Positions 29,292 through 44,539 of a stretch of 64,000 nucleotides of DNA are shown one piece after another (position 1 is the first letter of the stretch; each line of letters starts with the position of its first letter). Both the position numbers and the translations under genes were made by a program. Location of the stretch: the NCBI GenBank assembly GCA_037577475.1, contig JBAGJB010000184.1, forward strand, positions 62,001 through 126,000. Direction: 5' to 3'. The notes under the pieces were generated by a model that did no database searches, had not been told where the DNA came from, and worked only from the letters and a program-made list of their open reading frames with translations. This stretch comes from Chaunax sp. Z400 (lineage: Eukaryota > Chordata > Actinopteri > Lophiiformes > Chaunacidae).

Positions 29292-31286
29292 TCAATGTCA
29301 CCACACACAAACCTATATGCTCAATAACAACACAAACCTATTGGCTCATGATAACAACAACACAAACCTATAGGCTCAATAGAACAACAACACAAACCTA
29401 TAGGCTCATTATAACAACAACACAAACCTATAGGATCAATAGAACAACACAAACCTATAGGCTCAATATGACAACAACACAAACCTATAGGGTCATTATG
29501 ACAACAACACAAACCTATAGGCTCAATATAACAACATCACAAACCTATAGAGTCATTATAACAACTACACAAACCTATAGGCTCATTATAACAACAACAC
29601 AAACCTATAGGCTCAATGTAACCACACACAAACCTATAGACTCATTATAACAACAACACAAACCTATAGGATCAATAGAACAACAACACAAACCTATAGG
29701 CTCAATATAACAACAACACAAACCTATAGGATCGTTATAACAACAACACAAACCTATAGACTCATTATAACAACAACACAAACCTATAGACTCATTATAA
29801 CAACAACACAAACCTATAGGGTCAATATAGCAACACAAACCTATAGAGTCATTATAACAACAACACAAACCTAGAGGATCATTATAACAACAACATAAAC
29901 CTATAGGGTCATTATAACAACAACACAAACCTATGGGCTCAATGTAACAACAACACAAACCTATGGGCTCAATATGACAAAAACATAAAACCTATAGACT
30001 CATTAGAACAACAACACAAACCTATAGACTCATTATAACAACAACGTAAACCTATAGGCTCAATATGACAAACACATAAACCTATAGGATCGTTATAACA
30101 ACAACACAAACCTATAGAGTCATTATAACAACTACACAAACCTATAGGCTCATTATAACAACAACACAAACCTATAGGCTCAATGTAACCACACACAAAC
30201 CTATAGACTCATTATAACAACAACACAAACCTATAGGATCAATAGAACAACAACACAAACCTATAGGCTCAATAGAACAACAACACAAACCTATAGGATC
30301 GTTATAACAACAACACAAACCTATAGACTCATTATAACAACAACACAAACCTATAGACTCATTATAACAACAACACAAACCTATAGGGTCAATATAGCAA
30401 CACAAACCTATAGAGTCATTATAACAACAACACAAACCTAGAGGATCATTATAACAACAACATAAACCTATAGGGTCATTATAACAACAACACAAACCTA
30501 TGGGCTCAATGTAACAACAACACAAACCTATGGGCTCAATATGACAAAAACATAAAACCTATAGGCTCAGTGTAACAACAACATAAACCTATAGACTCAT
30601 TATAACAACAACACAAACCTATAGGCTCATTATAACAACAAGACAAACCTATAGGCTCAATGTCACCACACACAAACCTATAGGCTCAATATAACAACAA
30701 CACAAACCTATAGGCTCAATATAACAACAACACAAACCTATAGGCTCATTATAACAACAACACAAACCTATAGGCTCAATATAACAACAACACAAACCTA
30801 GAGGATCATTATAACAACAACATAAACCTATAGGGTCATTATAACAACAACGCAAAACTATGGGCTCAATGTAACAACAACACAAACCTATAGGCTCAAT
30901 ATAGCAACACAAACCTATATTCTCATTATAACAACAACACAAACCTATAGGCTCATTATAACAACAAGACAAACCTATAGGCTCAATGTCACCACACACA
31001 AACCTATAGGCTCAATAACAACACAAACCTATAGGCCCATTATAACAACAACACAAACCTATAGACTCAATATAAAAACAACAAAAACCTATAGGATCAA
31101 TACAACAACACCACAAACCTATAGGACCAATAGAACAACAACACAAACCTATAGGATCAATAGAACACAAACCTATAGGATCAATAGAACACAAACCTAT
31201 AGGCTCAATATAGCAACACAAACCTATATTCTCATTATAACAACAACACAAACCTATAGGCTCAATAACAACACAAACCTATAGGC
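29292..31286. repeat. Higher-order segment U16 (A2, first TATTGG landmark)
   Basis: Subtype A2 has CCTATTGGCTCATG in the landmark and a single 27-bp GGATC unit. A2 occurs ten times, all at or after this point. The segment contains a 567-bp local duplication and the join of the 5.7-kb duplication at 30,560. A CATACC core variant lies at 29,144. Confidence 0.84.
29605..30560. repeat. 567-bp tandem duplication (partial second copy)
   Basis: The sequence from 29,605 recurs at 30,172, including the GGATCGTTAT, CCTAGAGGATC and CCTATGGGCTC units. The second copy is cut by the join at 30,560. The same 567-bp structure is present at 35,289/35,856, so it arose before the 5.7-kb duplication. One difference is GGCTCAATAGAAC near 30,264 in place of AATATAAC. 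Confidence 0.84.
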
Positions 31287-32922
31287 TCAATGTCACCACA
31301 CACAAACCTATATGCTCAATAACAACACAAACCTATAGGCTCATGATAACAACAACACAAACCTATAGGCTCAATAGAACAACAACACAAACCTATAGGC
31401 TCATTATAACAACAACACAAACCTATAGGATCAATAGAACAACACAAACCTATAGGATCAATAGAACAACACAAACCTATCGGCTCAATATGACAACAAC
31501 ACAAACCTATAGGGTCATTATGACAACAACACAAACCTATAGGCTCAATATAACAACAACACAAACCTATAGGCTCATTATAACAACAACACAAACCTAT
31601 AGGCTCAATGTAACCACACACAAACCTATAGACTCATTATAACAACAACACAAACCTATAGGATCAATAGAACAACAACACAAACCTATAGGATCAATAG
31701 AACAACAACACAAACCTATAGGCTCAATATAACAACAGCACAAACCTATAGGCTCAATATAACAACAGCACAAACCTATAGGATCGTTATAACAACAACA
31801 CAAACCTATAGACTCATTATAACAACAACACAAACCTATAGGGTCAATATAGCAACACAAACCTATAGAGTCATTATAACAACAACACAAACCTATAGGC
31901 TAAATAACAACACAAACCTATAGGCTCATTATAACAACAACACAAACCTATAGGATCAATAGAACAACAACACAAACCTATAGACTCAATAGAACAACAA
32001 CACAAACCTATAGGCTCAATAACACAAACCTATAGGCTCAGTGTAACAACAACACAAACCTATAGGCTCAATAGAACAACACAAACCTATAGCCTCAAGA
32101 ACAACACAAACCTATAGCCTCAAGAACAACACAAACCTATAGCCTCAATAACAACACAAACCTATAGGCTCAGTGTAACAACAACACAAACCTATAGACT
32201 CATTATAACAACAACACAAACCTATAGACTCATTATAACAACAACACAAACCTATAGACTCATTATAACAACAAGACAAACCTATAGGCTCAATGTCACC
32301 ACACACAAACCTATAGGCTCATTATAACAACAACACAAACCTATAGGCTAAATAACAACACAAACCTATAGGATCAATAGAACAACAACACAAACCTATA
32401 GGCTAAATAACAACAACACAAACCTATAGGCTCAGTGTAACAACAACACAAACCTATAGACTCATTATAACAACAACACAAACCTATAGGCTCAGTGTAA
32501 CAACAACATAAACCTATAGACTCATTATAACAACAACACAAACCTATAGGCTCATTATAACAACAAGACAAACCTATAGGCTCAATGTCACCACACACAA
32601 ACCTATAGGCTCAATATAACAACAACACAAACCTATAGGCTCAAAAACAACACAAACCTATAGGCTCATTATAACAACAACACAAACCTATAGGCTCAAT
32701 AGAACAACAACACAAACCTATAGCCTCAATAACAACACAAACCTATAGGCTCATTATAACAACACCACAAACCTATAGGATCAATAGAACAACAACTCAA
32801 AACTATGGGCTCAATGTAACAACAACACAAACCTATAGGCTCAATATAGCAACACAAACCTATATTCTCATTATAACAACAACACAAACCTATAGGCTCA
32901 ATAACAACACAAACCTATAGGC
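31287..32922. repeat. Higher-order segment U17 (A1a)
   Basis: It is the partner of U14, with CCTATCGGCTC at 31,480 and AACAACTCAAAACTATGGG near 32,793. It has a third GACTCATTAT unit near 32,250. A CTAAATAACAACAAC unit near 32,404 (three AAC triplets on a CTAAAT start) marks a deletion against U14. Confidence 0.83.
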
Positions 32923-34975
32923 TCAATGTCACCACACACAAACCTATATGCTCAATAACAACACAAACCTATAGGCTCATGATAACAACAACACAAACCT
33001 ATAGGCTCAATAGAACAACAACACAAACCTATAGGCTCATTATAACAACAACACAAACCTATAGGATCAATAGAACAACACAAACCTATAGGATCAATAG
33101 AACAACACAAACCTATAGGCTCAATATGACAACAACACAAACCTATAGGGTCATTATGACAACAACACAAACCTATAGGCTCAATATAACAACAACACAA
33201 ACCTATAGGCTCATTATAACAACAACACAAACCTATAGGCTCAATGTAACCACACACAAACCTATAGACTCATTATAACAACAACACAAACCTATAGGAT
33301 CAATAGAACAACAACACAAACCTATAGGATCAATAGAACAACAACACAAACCTATAGGCTCAATAGAACAACAGCACAAACCTATAGGCTCAATATAACA
33401 ACAGCACAAACCTATAGGATCGTTATAACAACAACACAAACCTATAGACTCATTATAACAACAACACAAACCTATAGGGTCAATATAGCAACACAAACCT
33501 ATAGAGTCATTATAACAACAACACAAACCTATAGGGTCAATATAGCAACACAAACCTATAGAGTCATTATAACAACAACACAAACCTATAGGCTAAATAA
33601 CCACAAACCTATAGGCTCATTATAACAACAACACAAACCTATAGGATCAATAGAACAACAACACAAACCTATAGACTCAATAGAACAACAACACAAACCT
33701 ATAGGCTCAATAACAACACAAACCTATAGGCTCATTATAACAACAACACAAACCTATAGGCTCAATAGAACAACACAAACCTATAGCCTCAAGAACAACA
33801 CAAACCTATAGCCTCAAGAACAACACAAACCTATAGCCTCAATAACAACACAAACCTATAGGCTCAGTGTAACAACAACACAAACCTATAGACTCATTAT
33901 AACAACAACACAAACCTATAGACTCATTATAACAACAAGACAAACCTATAGGCTCAACGTCACCACACACAAACCTATAGGCTCATTATAACAACAACAC
34001 AAACCTATAGGCTAAATAACAACACAAACCTATAGGATCAATAGAACAACAACACAAACCTATAGGCTAAATAACAACACAAACCTATAGGCTCATTATA
34101 ACAACAACACAAACCTATAGGCTCAGTGTAACAACAACACAAACCTATAGACTCATTATAACAACAACACAAACCTATAGGCTCATTATAACAACAAGAC
34201 AAACCTATAGGCTCAATGTCACCACACACAAACCTATAGGCTCATTATAACAACAACACAAACCTATAGGCTAAATAACAACACAAACCTATAGGCTCAT
34301 TATAACAACAACACAAACCTATAGGATCAATAGAACAACAACACAAACCTATAGACTCAATAGAACAACAACACAAACCTATAGGCTCAATAACAACACA
34401 AACCTATAGGCTCATTATAACAACAACACAAACCTATAGGCTCAATAGAACAACACAAACCTATAGCCTCAATAACAACACAAACCTATAGGCTCAGTGT
34501 AACAACAACACAAACCTATAGACTCATTATAACAACAACACAAACCTATAGGCTCATTATAACAACAAGACAAACCTATAGGCTCAATGTCACCACACAC
34601 AAACCTATAGGCTCAATATAACAACAACACAAACCTATAGGCTCAATAACACAAACCTATAGGCTCATTATAACAACAACACAAACCTATAGGCTCATTA
34701 TAACAACAACACAAACCTATAGCCTCAATAACAACACAAACCTATAGGCCCATTATAACAACAACACAAACCTATAGACTCAATATAAAAACAACAAAAA
34801 CCTATAGGATCAATACAACAACACCACAAACCTATAGGACCAATAGAACAACAACACAAACCTATAGGATCAATAGAACACAAACCTATAGGCTCAATAT
34901 AGCAACACAAACCTATATTCTCATTATAACAACAACACAAACCTATAGGCTCAATAACAACACAAACCTATAGGC
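32923..34975. repeat. Higher-order segment U18 (A1b)
   Basis: It is the partner of U15. CAACGTCACC recurs near 33,957 and the 23-bp unit near 33,594. One GGCTCAATATAACAACAGC unit has become CAATAGAACAACAGC near 33,361. It carries two CAAG 25-mers against three in U15. Confidence 0.83.
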
Positions 34976-37271
34976 TCAATGTCACCACACACAAACCTAT
35001 ATGCTCAATAACAACACAAACCTATTGGCTCATGATAACAACAACACAAACCTATAGGCTCAATAGAACAACAACACAAACCTATAGGCTCATTATAACA
35101 ACAACACAAACCTATAGGATCAATAGAACAACACAAACCTATAGGCTCAATATGACAACAACACAAACCTATAGGGTCATTATGACAACAACACAAACCT
35201 ATAGGCTCAATATAACAACATCACAAACCTATAGAGTCATTATAACAACTACACAAACCTATAGGCTCATTATAACAACAACACAAACCTATAGGCTCAA
35301 TGTAACCACACACAAACCTATAGACTCATTATAACAACAACACAAACCTATAGGATCAATAGAACAACAACACAAACCTATAGGCTCAATATAACAACAA
35401 CACAAACCTATAGGATCGTTATAACAACAACACAAACCTATAGACTCATTATAACAACAACACAAACCTATAGACTCATTATAACAACAACACAAACCTA
35501 TAGGGTCAATATAGCAACACAAACCTATAGAGTCATTATAACAACAACACAAACCTAGAGGATCATTATAACAACAACATAAACCTATAGGGTCATTATA
35601 ACAACAACACAAACCTATGGGCTCAATGTAACAACAACACAAACCTATGGGCTCAATATGACAAAAACATAAAACCTATAGACTCATTAGAACAACAACA
35701 CAAACCTATAGACTCATTATAACAACAACGTAAACCTATAGGCTCAATATGACAAACACATAAACCTATAGGATCGTTATAACAACAACACAAACCTATA
35801 GAGTCATTATAACAACTACACAAACCTATAGGCTCATTATAACAACAACACAAACCTATAGGCTCAATGTAACCACACACAAACCTATAGACTCATTATA
35901 ACAACAACACAAACCTATAGGATCAATAGAACAACAACACAAACCTATAGGCTCAATATAACAACAACACAAACCTATAGGATCGTTATAACAACAACAC
36001 AAACCTATAGACTCATTATAACAACAACACAAACCTATAGACTCATTATAACAACAACACAAACCTATAGGGTCAATATAGCAACACAAACCTATAGAGT
36101 CATTATAACAACAACACAAACCTAGAGGATCATTATAACAACAACATAAACCTATAGGGTCATTATAACAACAACACAAACCTATGGGCTCAATGTAACA
36201 ACAACACAAACCTATGGGCTCAATATGACAAAAACATAAAACCTATAGACTCATTAGAACAACAACACAAACCTATAGACTCATTATAACAACAACACAA
36301 ACCTATAGGCTCAATATGACAAACACATAAACCTATAGGATCGTTATAACAACAACACAAACCTATAGACTCATTATAACAACAACACAAACCTATAGGG
36401 TCAATATAGCAACACAAACCTATAGACTCATTATAACAACAACACAAACCTATAGGCTCAATAACAACACAAACCTATAGGCTCATTATAACAACAACAC
36501 AAACCTATAGGCTCAATCGAACAACAACACAAACCTATAGCCTCAATAACAACACAAACCTATAGGCCCATTATAACAACAACACAAACCTATAGGCCCA
36601 TTATAACAACAACACAAACCTATAGGCTCATTATAACAACAAGACAAACCTATAGGCTCAATGTCACCACACACAAACCTATAGGCTCATTATAACAACA
36701 ACACAAACCTATAGGCTCAATAGAACAACAGCACAAACCTATAGGCTCATTATAACAACAACACAAACCTATAGGCTCAGTGTAACAACAACATAAACCT
36801 ATAGACTCATTATAACAACAACACAAACCTATAGGCTCATTATAACAACAACACAAACCTATAGGCTCATTATAACAACAAGACAAACCTATAGGCTCAA
36901 TGTCACCACACACAAACCTATAGGCTCAATATAACAACAACACAAACCTATAGGCTCAAAAACAACACAAACCTATAGGCTCATTATAACAACAACACAA
37001 ACCTATAGGCTCAATAGAACAACAACACAAACCTATAGGCTCATTATAACAACACCACAAACCTATAGGATCAATTGAACAACAACGCAAAACTATGGGC
37101 TCAATGTAACAACAACACAAACCTATAGGCTCAATATAGCAACACAAACCTATATTCTCATTATAACAACAACACAAACCTATAGGCTCATTATAACAAC
37201 AAGACAAACCTATAGGCTCAATGTCACCACACACAAACCTATAGGCTCAATAACAACACAAACCTATAGGC
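34976..37271. repeat. Higher-order segment U19 (A2), switching to a D block
   Basis: It matches U16 at an offset of 5,684 to 36,244, including the 567-bp local duplication (35,289/35,856). It then runs through a third related stretch (36,220-36,447) and a CAATCGAAC unit into a D block at 36,650-37,234. The D block contains the private CAATTGAACAACAACGC unit (37,072) shared with 51,198. Confidence 0.83.
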
Positions 37272-38909
37272 TGAATGTCACCACACACAAACCTATATGC
37301 TCAATAACAACACAAACCTATAGGCTCATGATAACAACAACACAAACCTATAGGCTCAATAGAACAACAACACAAACCTATAGGCTCATTATAACAACAA
37401 CATAAACCTATAGGATCAATAGAACAACACAAACCTATAGGATCAATAGAACAACACAAACCTATCGGCTCAATATGACAACAACACAAACCTATAGGGT
37501 CATTATGACAACAACACAAACCTATAGGCTCAATATAACAACAACACAAACCTATAGGCTCATTATAACAACAACACAAACCTATAGGCTCAATGTAACC
37601 ACACACAAACCTATAGACTCATTATAACAACAACACAAACCTATAGGATCAATAGAACAACAACACAAACCTATAGGATCAATAGAACAACAACACAAAC
37701 CTATAGGCTCAATATAACAACAGCACAAACCTATAGGCTCAATATAACAACAGCACAAACCTATAGGATCGTTATAACAACAACACAAACCTATAGACTC
37801 ATTATAACAACAACACAAACCTATAGGGTCAATATAGCAACACAAACCTATAGAGTCATTATAACAACAACACAAACCTATAGAGTCATTATAACAACAA
37901 CACAAACCTATAGGCTAAATAACAACACAAACCTATAGGATCAATAGAACAACAACACAAACCTATAGACTCAATAGAACAACAACACAAACCTATAGGC
38001 TCAATAACACAAACCTATAGGCTCATTATAACAACAACACAAACCTATAGGCTCAATAGAACAACACAAACCTATAGCCTCAAGAACAACACAAACCTAT
38101 AGCCTCAAGAACAACACAAACCTATAGCCTCAATAACAACACAAACCTATAGGCTCAGTGTAACAACAACACAAACCTATAGACTCATTATAACAACAAC
38201 ACAAACCTATAGACTCATTATAACAACAAGACAAACCTATAGGCTCAATGTCACCACACACAAACCTATAGGCTCATTATAACAACAACACAAACCTATA
38301 GGCTAAATAACAACACAAACCTATAGGATCAATAGAACAACAACACAAACCTATAGGCTAAATAACAACACAAACCTATAGGCTCATTATAACAACAACA
38401 CAAACCTATAGGCTCAGTGTAACAACAACACAAACCTATAGACTCATTATAACAACAACACAAACCTATAGGCTCAGTGTAACAACAACATAAACCTATA
38501 GACTCATTATAACAACAACACAAACCTATAGGCTCATTATAACAACAAGACAAACCTATAGGCTCAATGTCACCACACACAAACCTATAGGCTCAATATA
38601 ACAACAACACAAACCTATAGGCTCAAAAACAACACAAACCTATAGGCTCATTATAACAACAACACAAACCTATAGGCTCAATAGAACAACAACACAAACC
38701 TATAGGCTCAATAGAACAACAACACAAACCTATAGGCTCATTATAACAACACCACAAACCTATAGGATCAATAGAACAACAACGCAAAACTATGGGCTCA
38801 ATGTAACAACAACACAAACCTATAGGCTCAATATAGCAACACAAACCTATATTCTCATTATAACAACAACACAAACCTATAGGCTCAATAACAACACAAA
38901 CCTATAGGC
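37272..38909. repeat. Higher-order segment U20 (A1a)
   Basis: It is a close copy of U6 (offset 24,893, then 24,868). The landmark has the variant CTGAATGTCACC. A CATAAACC unit near 37,401 puts a stop into the plus frame that is open in sister copies. The neighbouring D block has the same offset, so the shared tract spans about 36.5-38.6 kb against 11.6-13.7 kb. Confidence 0.83.
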
Positions 38910-40405
38910 TCAATGTCACCACACACAAACCTATATGCTCAATAACAACACAAACCTATAGGCTCATGATAACAACAACACAAACCTATAGGCTCAATAG
39001 AACAACAACACAAACCTATAGGCTCATTATAACAACAACACAAACCTATAGGATCAATAGAACAACACAAACCTATCGGCTCAATATGACAACAACACAA
39101 ACCTATAGGGTCATTATGACAACAACACAAACCTATAGGCTCAATATAACAACAACACAAACCTATAGGCTCATTATAACAACAACACAAACCTATAGGC
39201 TCAATGTAACCACACACAAACCTATAGACTCATTATAACAACAACACAAACCTATAGGATCAATAGAACAACAACACAAACCTATAGGATCAATAGAACA
39301 ACAACACAAACCTATAGGCTCAATATAACAACAGCACAAACCTATAGGCTCAATATAACAACAGCACAAACCTATAGGATCGTTATAACAACAACACAAA
39401 CCTATAGACTCATTATAACAACAACACAAACCTATAGGGTCAATATAGCAACACAAACCTATAGAGTCATTATAACAACAACACAAACCTATAGAGTCAT
39501 TATAACAACAACACAAACCTATAGAGTCATTATAGCAACAACACAAACCTATAGGCTAAATAACCACAAACCTATAGGCTCATTATAACAACAACACAAA
39601 CCTATAGGATCAATAGAACAACAACACAAACCTATAGACTCAATAGAACAACAACACAAACCTATAGACTCAATAGAACAACAACACAAACCTATAGGCT
39701 CAATAACAACACAAACCTATAGGCTCATTATAACAACAACACAAACCTATAGGCTCAATAGAACAACACAAACCTATAGCCTCAAGAACAACACAAACCT
39801 ATAGCCTCAAGAACAACACAAACCTATAGCCTCAATAACAACACAAACCTATAGGCTCAGTGTAACAACAACACAAACCTATAGACTCATTATAACAACA
39901 ACACAAACCTATAGGCTCAGTGTAACAACAACACAAACCTATAGACTCATTATAACAACAACACAAAACTATAGGCTCAGTGTAACAACAACATAAACAT
40001 ATAGACTCATTACAACAACAACACAAACCTATAGACTCATTATAACAACAACACAAACCTATAGGCTCATTATAACAACAAGACAAACCTATAGGCTCAA
40101 AAACAACACAAACCTATAGGCTCATTATAACAACAACACAAACCTATAGGCTCAATAGAACAACAACACAAACCTGTAGCCTCAATAACAACACAAACCT
40201 ATAGGCTCATTATAACAACACCACAAACCTATAGGATCAATAGAACAACAACGCAAAACTATGGGCTCAATGTAACAACAACACAAACCTATAGGCTCAA
40301 TATAGCAACACAAACCTATAGGCTCAATATAGCAACACAAACCTATATTCTCATTATAACAACAACACAAACCTATAGGCTCAATAACAACACAAACCTA
40401 TAGGC
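38910..40405. repeat. Higher-order segment U21 (A1a, one GGATC unit lost)
   Basis: CCTATCGGCTC lies at 39,071 but only one 27-bp unit precedes it. Three GAGTCATTAT units sit near 39,465-39,540, the last with TATAGCAAC. A cluster of private changes near 39,966-40,012 (CAAAACTATAGG, AAACATATAG, ATTACAAC) makes this one of the more diverged spots. Near 40,090 an AAGAC unit meets CTCAAAAACAAC, skipping the usual TGTCACC and AATATAAC units. Confidence 0.81.
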
Positions 40406-42545
40406 TCAATGTCACCACACACAAACCTATATGCTCAATAACAACACAAACCTATAGGCTCATGATAACAAAAACACAAACCTATAGGCTCAATAGAACA
40501 ACAACACAAACCTATAGGCTCAATAGAACAACAACACAAACCTATAGGCTCATTATAACAACAACACAAACCTATAGGATCAATAGAACAACACAAACCT
40601 ATAGGATCAATAGAACAACACAAACCTATAGGCTCAATATGACAACAACACAAACCTATAGGGTCATTATGACAACAACACAAACCTATAGGCTCAATAT
40701 AACAACAACACAAACCTATAGGCTCATTATAACAACAACACAAACCTATAGGCTCAATGTAACCACACACAAACCTATAGACTCATTATAACAACAACAC
40801 AAACCTATAGGATCAATAGAACAACAACACAAACCTATAGGATCAATAGAACAACAACACAAACCTATAGGCTCAATATAACAACAGCACAAACCTATAG
40901 GCTCAATATAACAACAGCACAAACCTATAGGATCGTTATAACAACAACACAAACCTATAGACTCATTATAACAACAACACAAACCTATAGGGTCAATATA
41001 GCAACACAAACCTATAGAGTCATTATAACAACAACACAAACCTATAGGGTCAATATAGCAACACAAACCTATAGAGTCATTATAACAACAACACAAACCT
41101 ATAGGCTAAATAACCACAAACCTATAGGCTCATTATAACAACAACACAAACCTATAGGATCAATAGAACAACAACACAAACCTATAGACTCAATAGAACA
41201 ACAACACAAACCTATAGGCTCAATAACAACACAAACCTATAGGCTCATTATAACAACAACACAAACCTATAGGCTCAATAGAACAACACAAACCTATAGC
41301 CTCAAGAACAACACAAACCTATAGCCTCAAGAACAACACAAACCTATAGCCTCAATAACAACACAAACCTATAGGCTCAGTGTAACAACAACACAAACCT
41401 ATAGACTCATTATAACAACAACACAAACCTATAGACTCATTATAACAACAAGACAAACCTATAGGCTCAATGTCACCACACACAAACCTATAGGCTCATT
41501 ATAACAACAACACAAACCTATAGGCTAAATAACAACACAAACCTATAGGATCAATAGAACAACAACACAAACCTATAGGCTAAATAACAACACAAACCTA
41601 TAGGCTCATTATAACAACAACACAAACCTATAGGCTCAGTGTAACAACAACACAAACCTATAGACTCATTATAACAACAACACAAACCTATAGGCTCATT
41701 ATAACAACAAGACAAACCTATAGGCTCAATGTCACCACACACAAACCTATAGGCTCATTATAACAACAACACAAACCTATAGGCTCATTATAACAACAAC
41801 ACAAACCTATAGGCTCATTATAACAACAACACAAACCTATAGGCTAAATAACAACACAAACCTATAGGCTAAATAACAACACAAACCTATAGGCTCATTA
41901 TAACAACAACACAAACCTATAGGATCAATAGAACAACAACACAAACCTATAGGCTCAATAACAACACAAACCTATAGGCTCATTATAACAACAACACAAA
42001 CCTATAGGCTCATTATAACAACAACACAAACCTATAGGCTCAATAGAACAACACAAACCTATAGCCTCAATAACAACACAAACCTATAGCCTCAATAACA
42101 ACACAAACCTATAGGCTCAGTGTAACAACAACACAAACCTATAGACTCATTATAACAACAACACAAACCTATAGGCTCATTATAACAACAAGACAAACCT
42201 ATAGGCTCAATGTCACCACACACAAACCTATAGGCTCAATGTCACCACACACAAACCTATAGGCTCAATATAACAACAACACAAACCTATAGGCTCAATA
42301 ACAACACAAACCTATAGGCCCATTATAACAACAATACAAACCTATAGACTCAATATAAAAACAACAAAAACCTATAGGATCAATACAACAACACCACAAA
42401 CCTATAGGACCAATAGAACAACAACAGAAACCTATAGGATCAATAGAACACAAACCTATAGGCTCAATATAGCAACACAAACCTATATTCTCATTATAAC
42501 AACAACACAAACCTATAGGCTCAATAACAACACAAACCTATAGGC
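40406..42545. repeat. Higher-order segment U22 (A1b)
   Basis: An extra GGCTCAATAG unit lies near 40,520 and ATGATAACAAAAAC near 40,462. Three plain GGCTCATTAT units followed by two CTAAATAAC units lie near 41,750-41,880. Two 29-bp TGTCACC units are adjacent near 42,210-42,265, an arrangement otherwise seen near 6,685-6,735. Confidence 0.82.
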
Positions 42546-44539
42546 TCAATGTCACCACACACAAACCTATATGCTCAATAACAACACAAACCTATTGGCT
42601 CATGATAACAACAACACAAACCTATAGGCTCAATAGAACAACAACACAAACCTATAGGCTCATTATAACAACAACACAAACCTATAGGCTCATTATAACA
42701 ACAACACAAACCTATAGGATCAATAGAACAACACAAACCTATAGGCTCAATATGACAACAACACAAACCTATAGGGTCATTATGACAACAACACAAACCT
42801 ATAGGCTCAATATAACAACATCACAAACCTATAGAGTCATTATAACAACTACACAAACCTATAGGCTCATTATAACAACAACACAAACCTATAGGCTCAA
42901 TGTAACCACACACAAACCTATAGACTCATTATAACAACAACACAAACCTATAGGATCAATAGAACAACAACACAAACCTATAGGCTCAATATAACAACAA
43001 CACAAACCTATAGACTCATTATAACAACAACACAAACCTATAGACTCATTATAACAACAACACAAACCTATAGGGTCAATATAGCAACACAAACCTATAG
43101 AGTCATTATAACAACAACACAAACCTAAAGGATCATTATAACAACAACATAAACCTATAGGGTCATTATAACAACAACACAAACCTATGGGCTCAATGTA
43201 ACAACAACACAAACCTATGGGCTCAATATGACAAAAACATAAAACCTATAGACTCATTAGAACAACAACACAAACCTATAGACTCATTATAACAACACAA
43301 ACCTATAGGCTCAATATGACAAACACATAAACCTATAGGATCGTTATAACAACAACACAAACCTATAGACTCATTATAACAACAACACAAACCTATAGGG
43401 TCAATATAGCAACACAAACCTATAGAGTCATTATAACAACAACACAAACCTATAGGCTAAATAACAACACAAACCTATAGGCTCATTATAACAACAACAC
43501 AAACCTATAGGATCAATAGAACAACAACACAAACCTATAGACTCAATATAACAACAACACAAACCTATAGGCTCATTATAACAACAACACAAACCTATAG
43601 GCTCAATAGAACAACAACACAAACCAATAGCCTCAATAACAACACAAACCTATAGGCTCATTATAACAACAACACAAACCTATAGGCTCAATAGAACAAC
43701 ACAAACCTATAGCCTCAAGAACAACACAAACCTATAGCCTCAAGAACAACACAAACCTATAGCCTCAATAACAACACAAACCTATAGGCTCAGTGTAACA
43801 ACAACACAAACCTATAGACTCATTATAACAACAACACAAACCTATAGACTCATTATAACAACAAGACAAACCTATAGGCTCAATGTCACCACACACAAAC
43901 CTATAGGCTCATTATAACAACAACACAAACCTATAGGCTAAATAACAACACAAACCTATAGGATCAATAGAACAACAACACAAACCTATAGGCTAAATAA
44001 CAACATAAACCTATAGGCTCATTATAACAACAACACAAACCTATAGGCTCAGTGTAACAACAACACAAACCTATAGACTCATTATAACAACAACACAAAC
44101 CTATAGGCTCAGTGTAACAACAACATAAACCTATAGACTCATTATAACAACAACACAAACCTATAGGCTCATTATAACAACAAGACAAACCTATAGGCTC
44201 AATGTCACCACACACAAACCTATAGGCTCAATATAACAACAACACAAACCTATAGGCTCAAAAACAACACAAACCTATAGGCTCATTATAACAACAACAC
44301 AAACCTATAGGCTCAATAGAACAACAACACAAACCTATAGCCTCAATAACAACACAAACCTATAGGCTCATTATAACAACACCACAAACCTATAGGATCA
44401 ATAGAACAACAACGCAAAACTATGGGCTCAATGTAACAACAACACAAACCTATAGGCTCAATATAGCAACACAAACCTATATTCTCATTATAACAACAAC
44501 ACAAACCTATAGGCTCAATAACAACACAAACCTATAGGC
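42546..44539. repeat. Higher-order segment U23 (A2)
   Basis: The A2 head has two plain units before the 27-bp unit. CCTAAAGGATC at 43,124 (G to A relative to CCTAGAGGATC) is shared only with U29-U32, which makes this the nearest relative of the late amplified region. After CCAATAGCCTC near 43,625 the segment returns to central type with a CAAG doublet. Confidence 0.82.

Larger units (their letters stand above)
24849..30560. repeat. 5.7-kb higher-order repeat, copy 1 (5,712 bp)
   Basis: It covers the end of U13, all of U14 and U15, and most of U16. The matching copy abuts it at 30,561. Fourteen or more separate anchor runs keep order between copies, with offsets between 5,684 and 5,796. Each offset change corresponds to gain or loss of one or two whole units. 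Confidence 0.88.
30561..36244. repeat. 5.7-kb higher-order repeat, copy 2 (5,684 bp)
   Basis: Relative to copy 1 the changes are: +30 near 30,830, +24 (an extra GAACAC unit) near 31,175, +30 (a third GACTCATTAT) near 32,250, -57 near 32,410, -30 near 33,370-33,420 and -25 (one CAAG unit fewer) near 33,800. After that a constant 5,684 offset runs to the end. The private variant AACGTAAACC occurs at 30,045 and 35,729 only. Confidence 0.88.
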
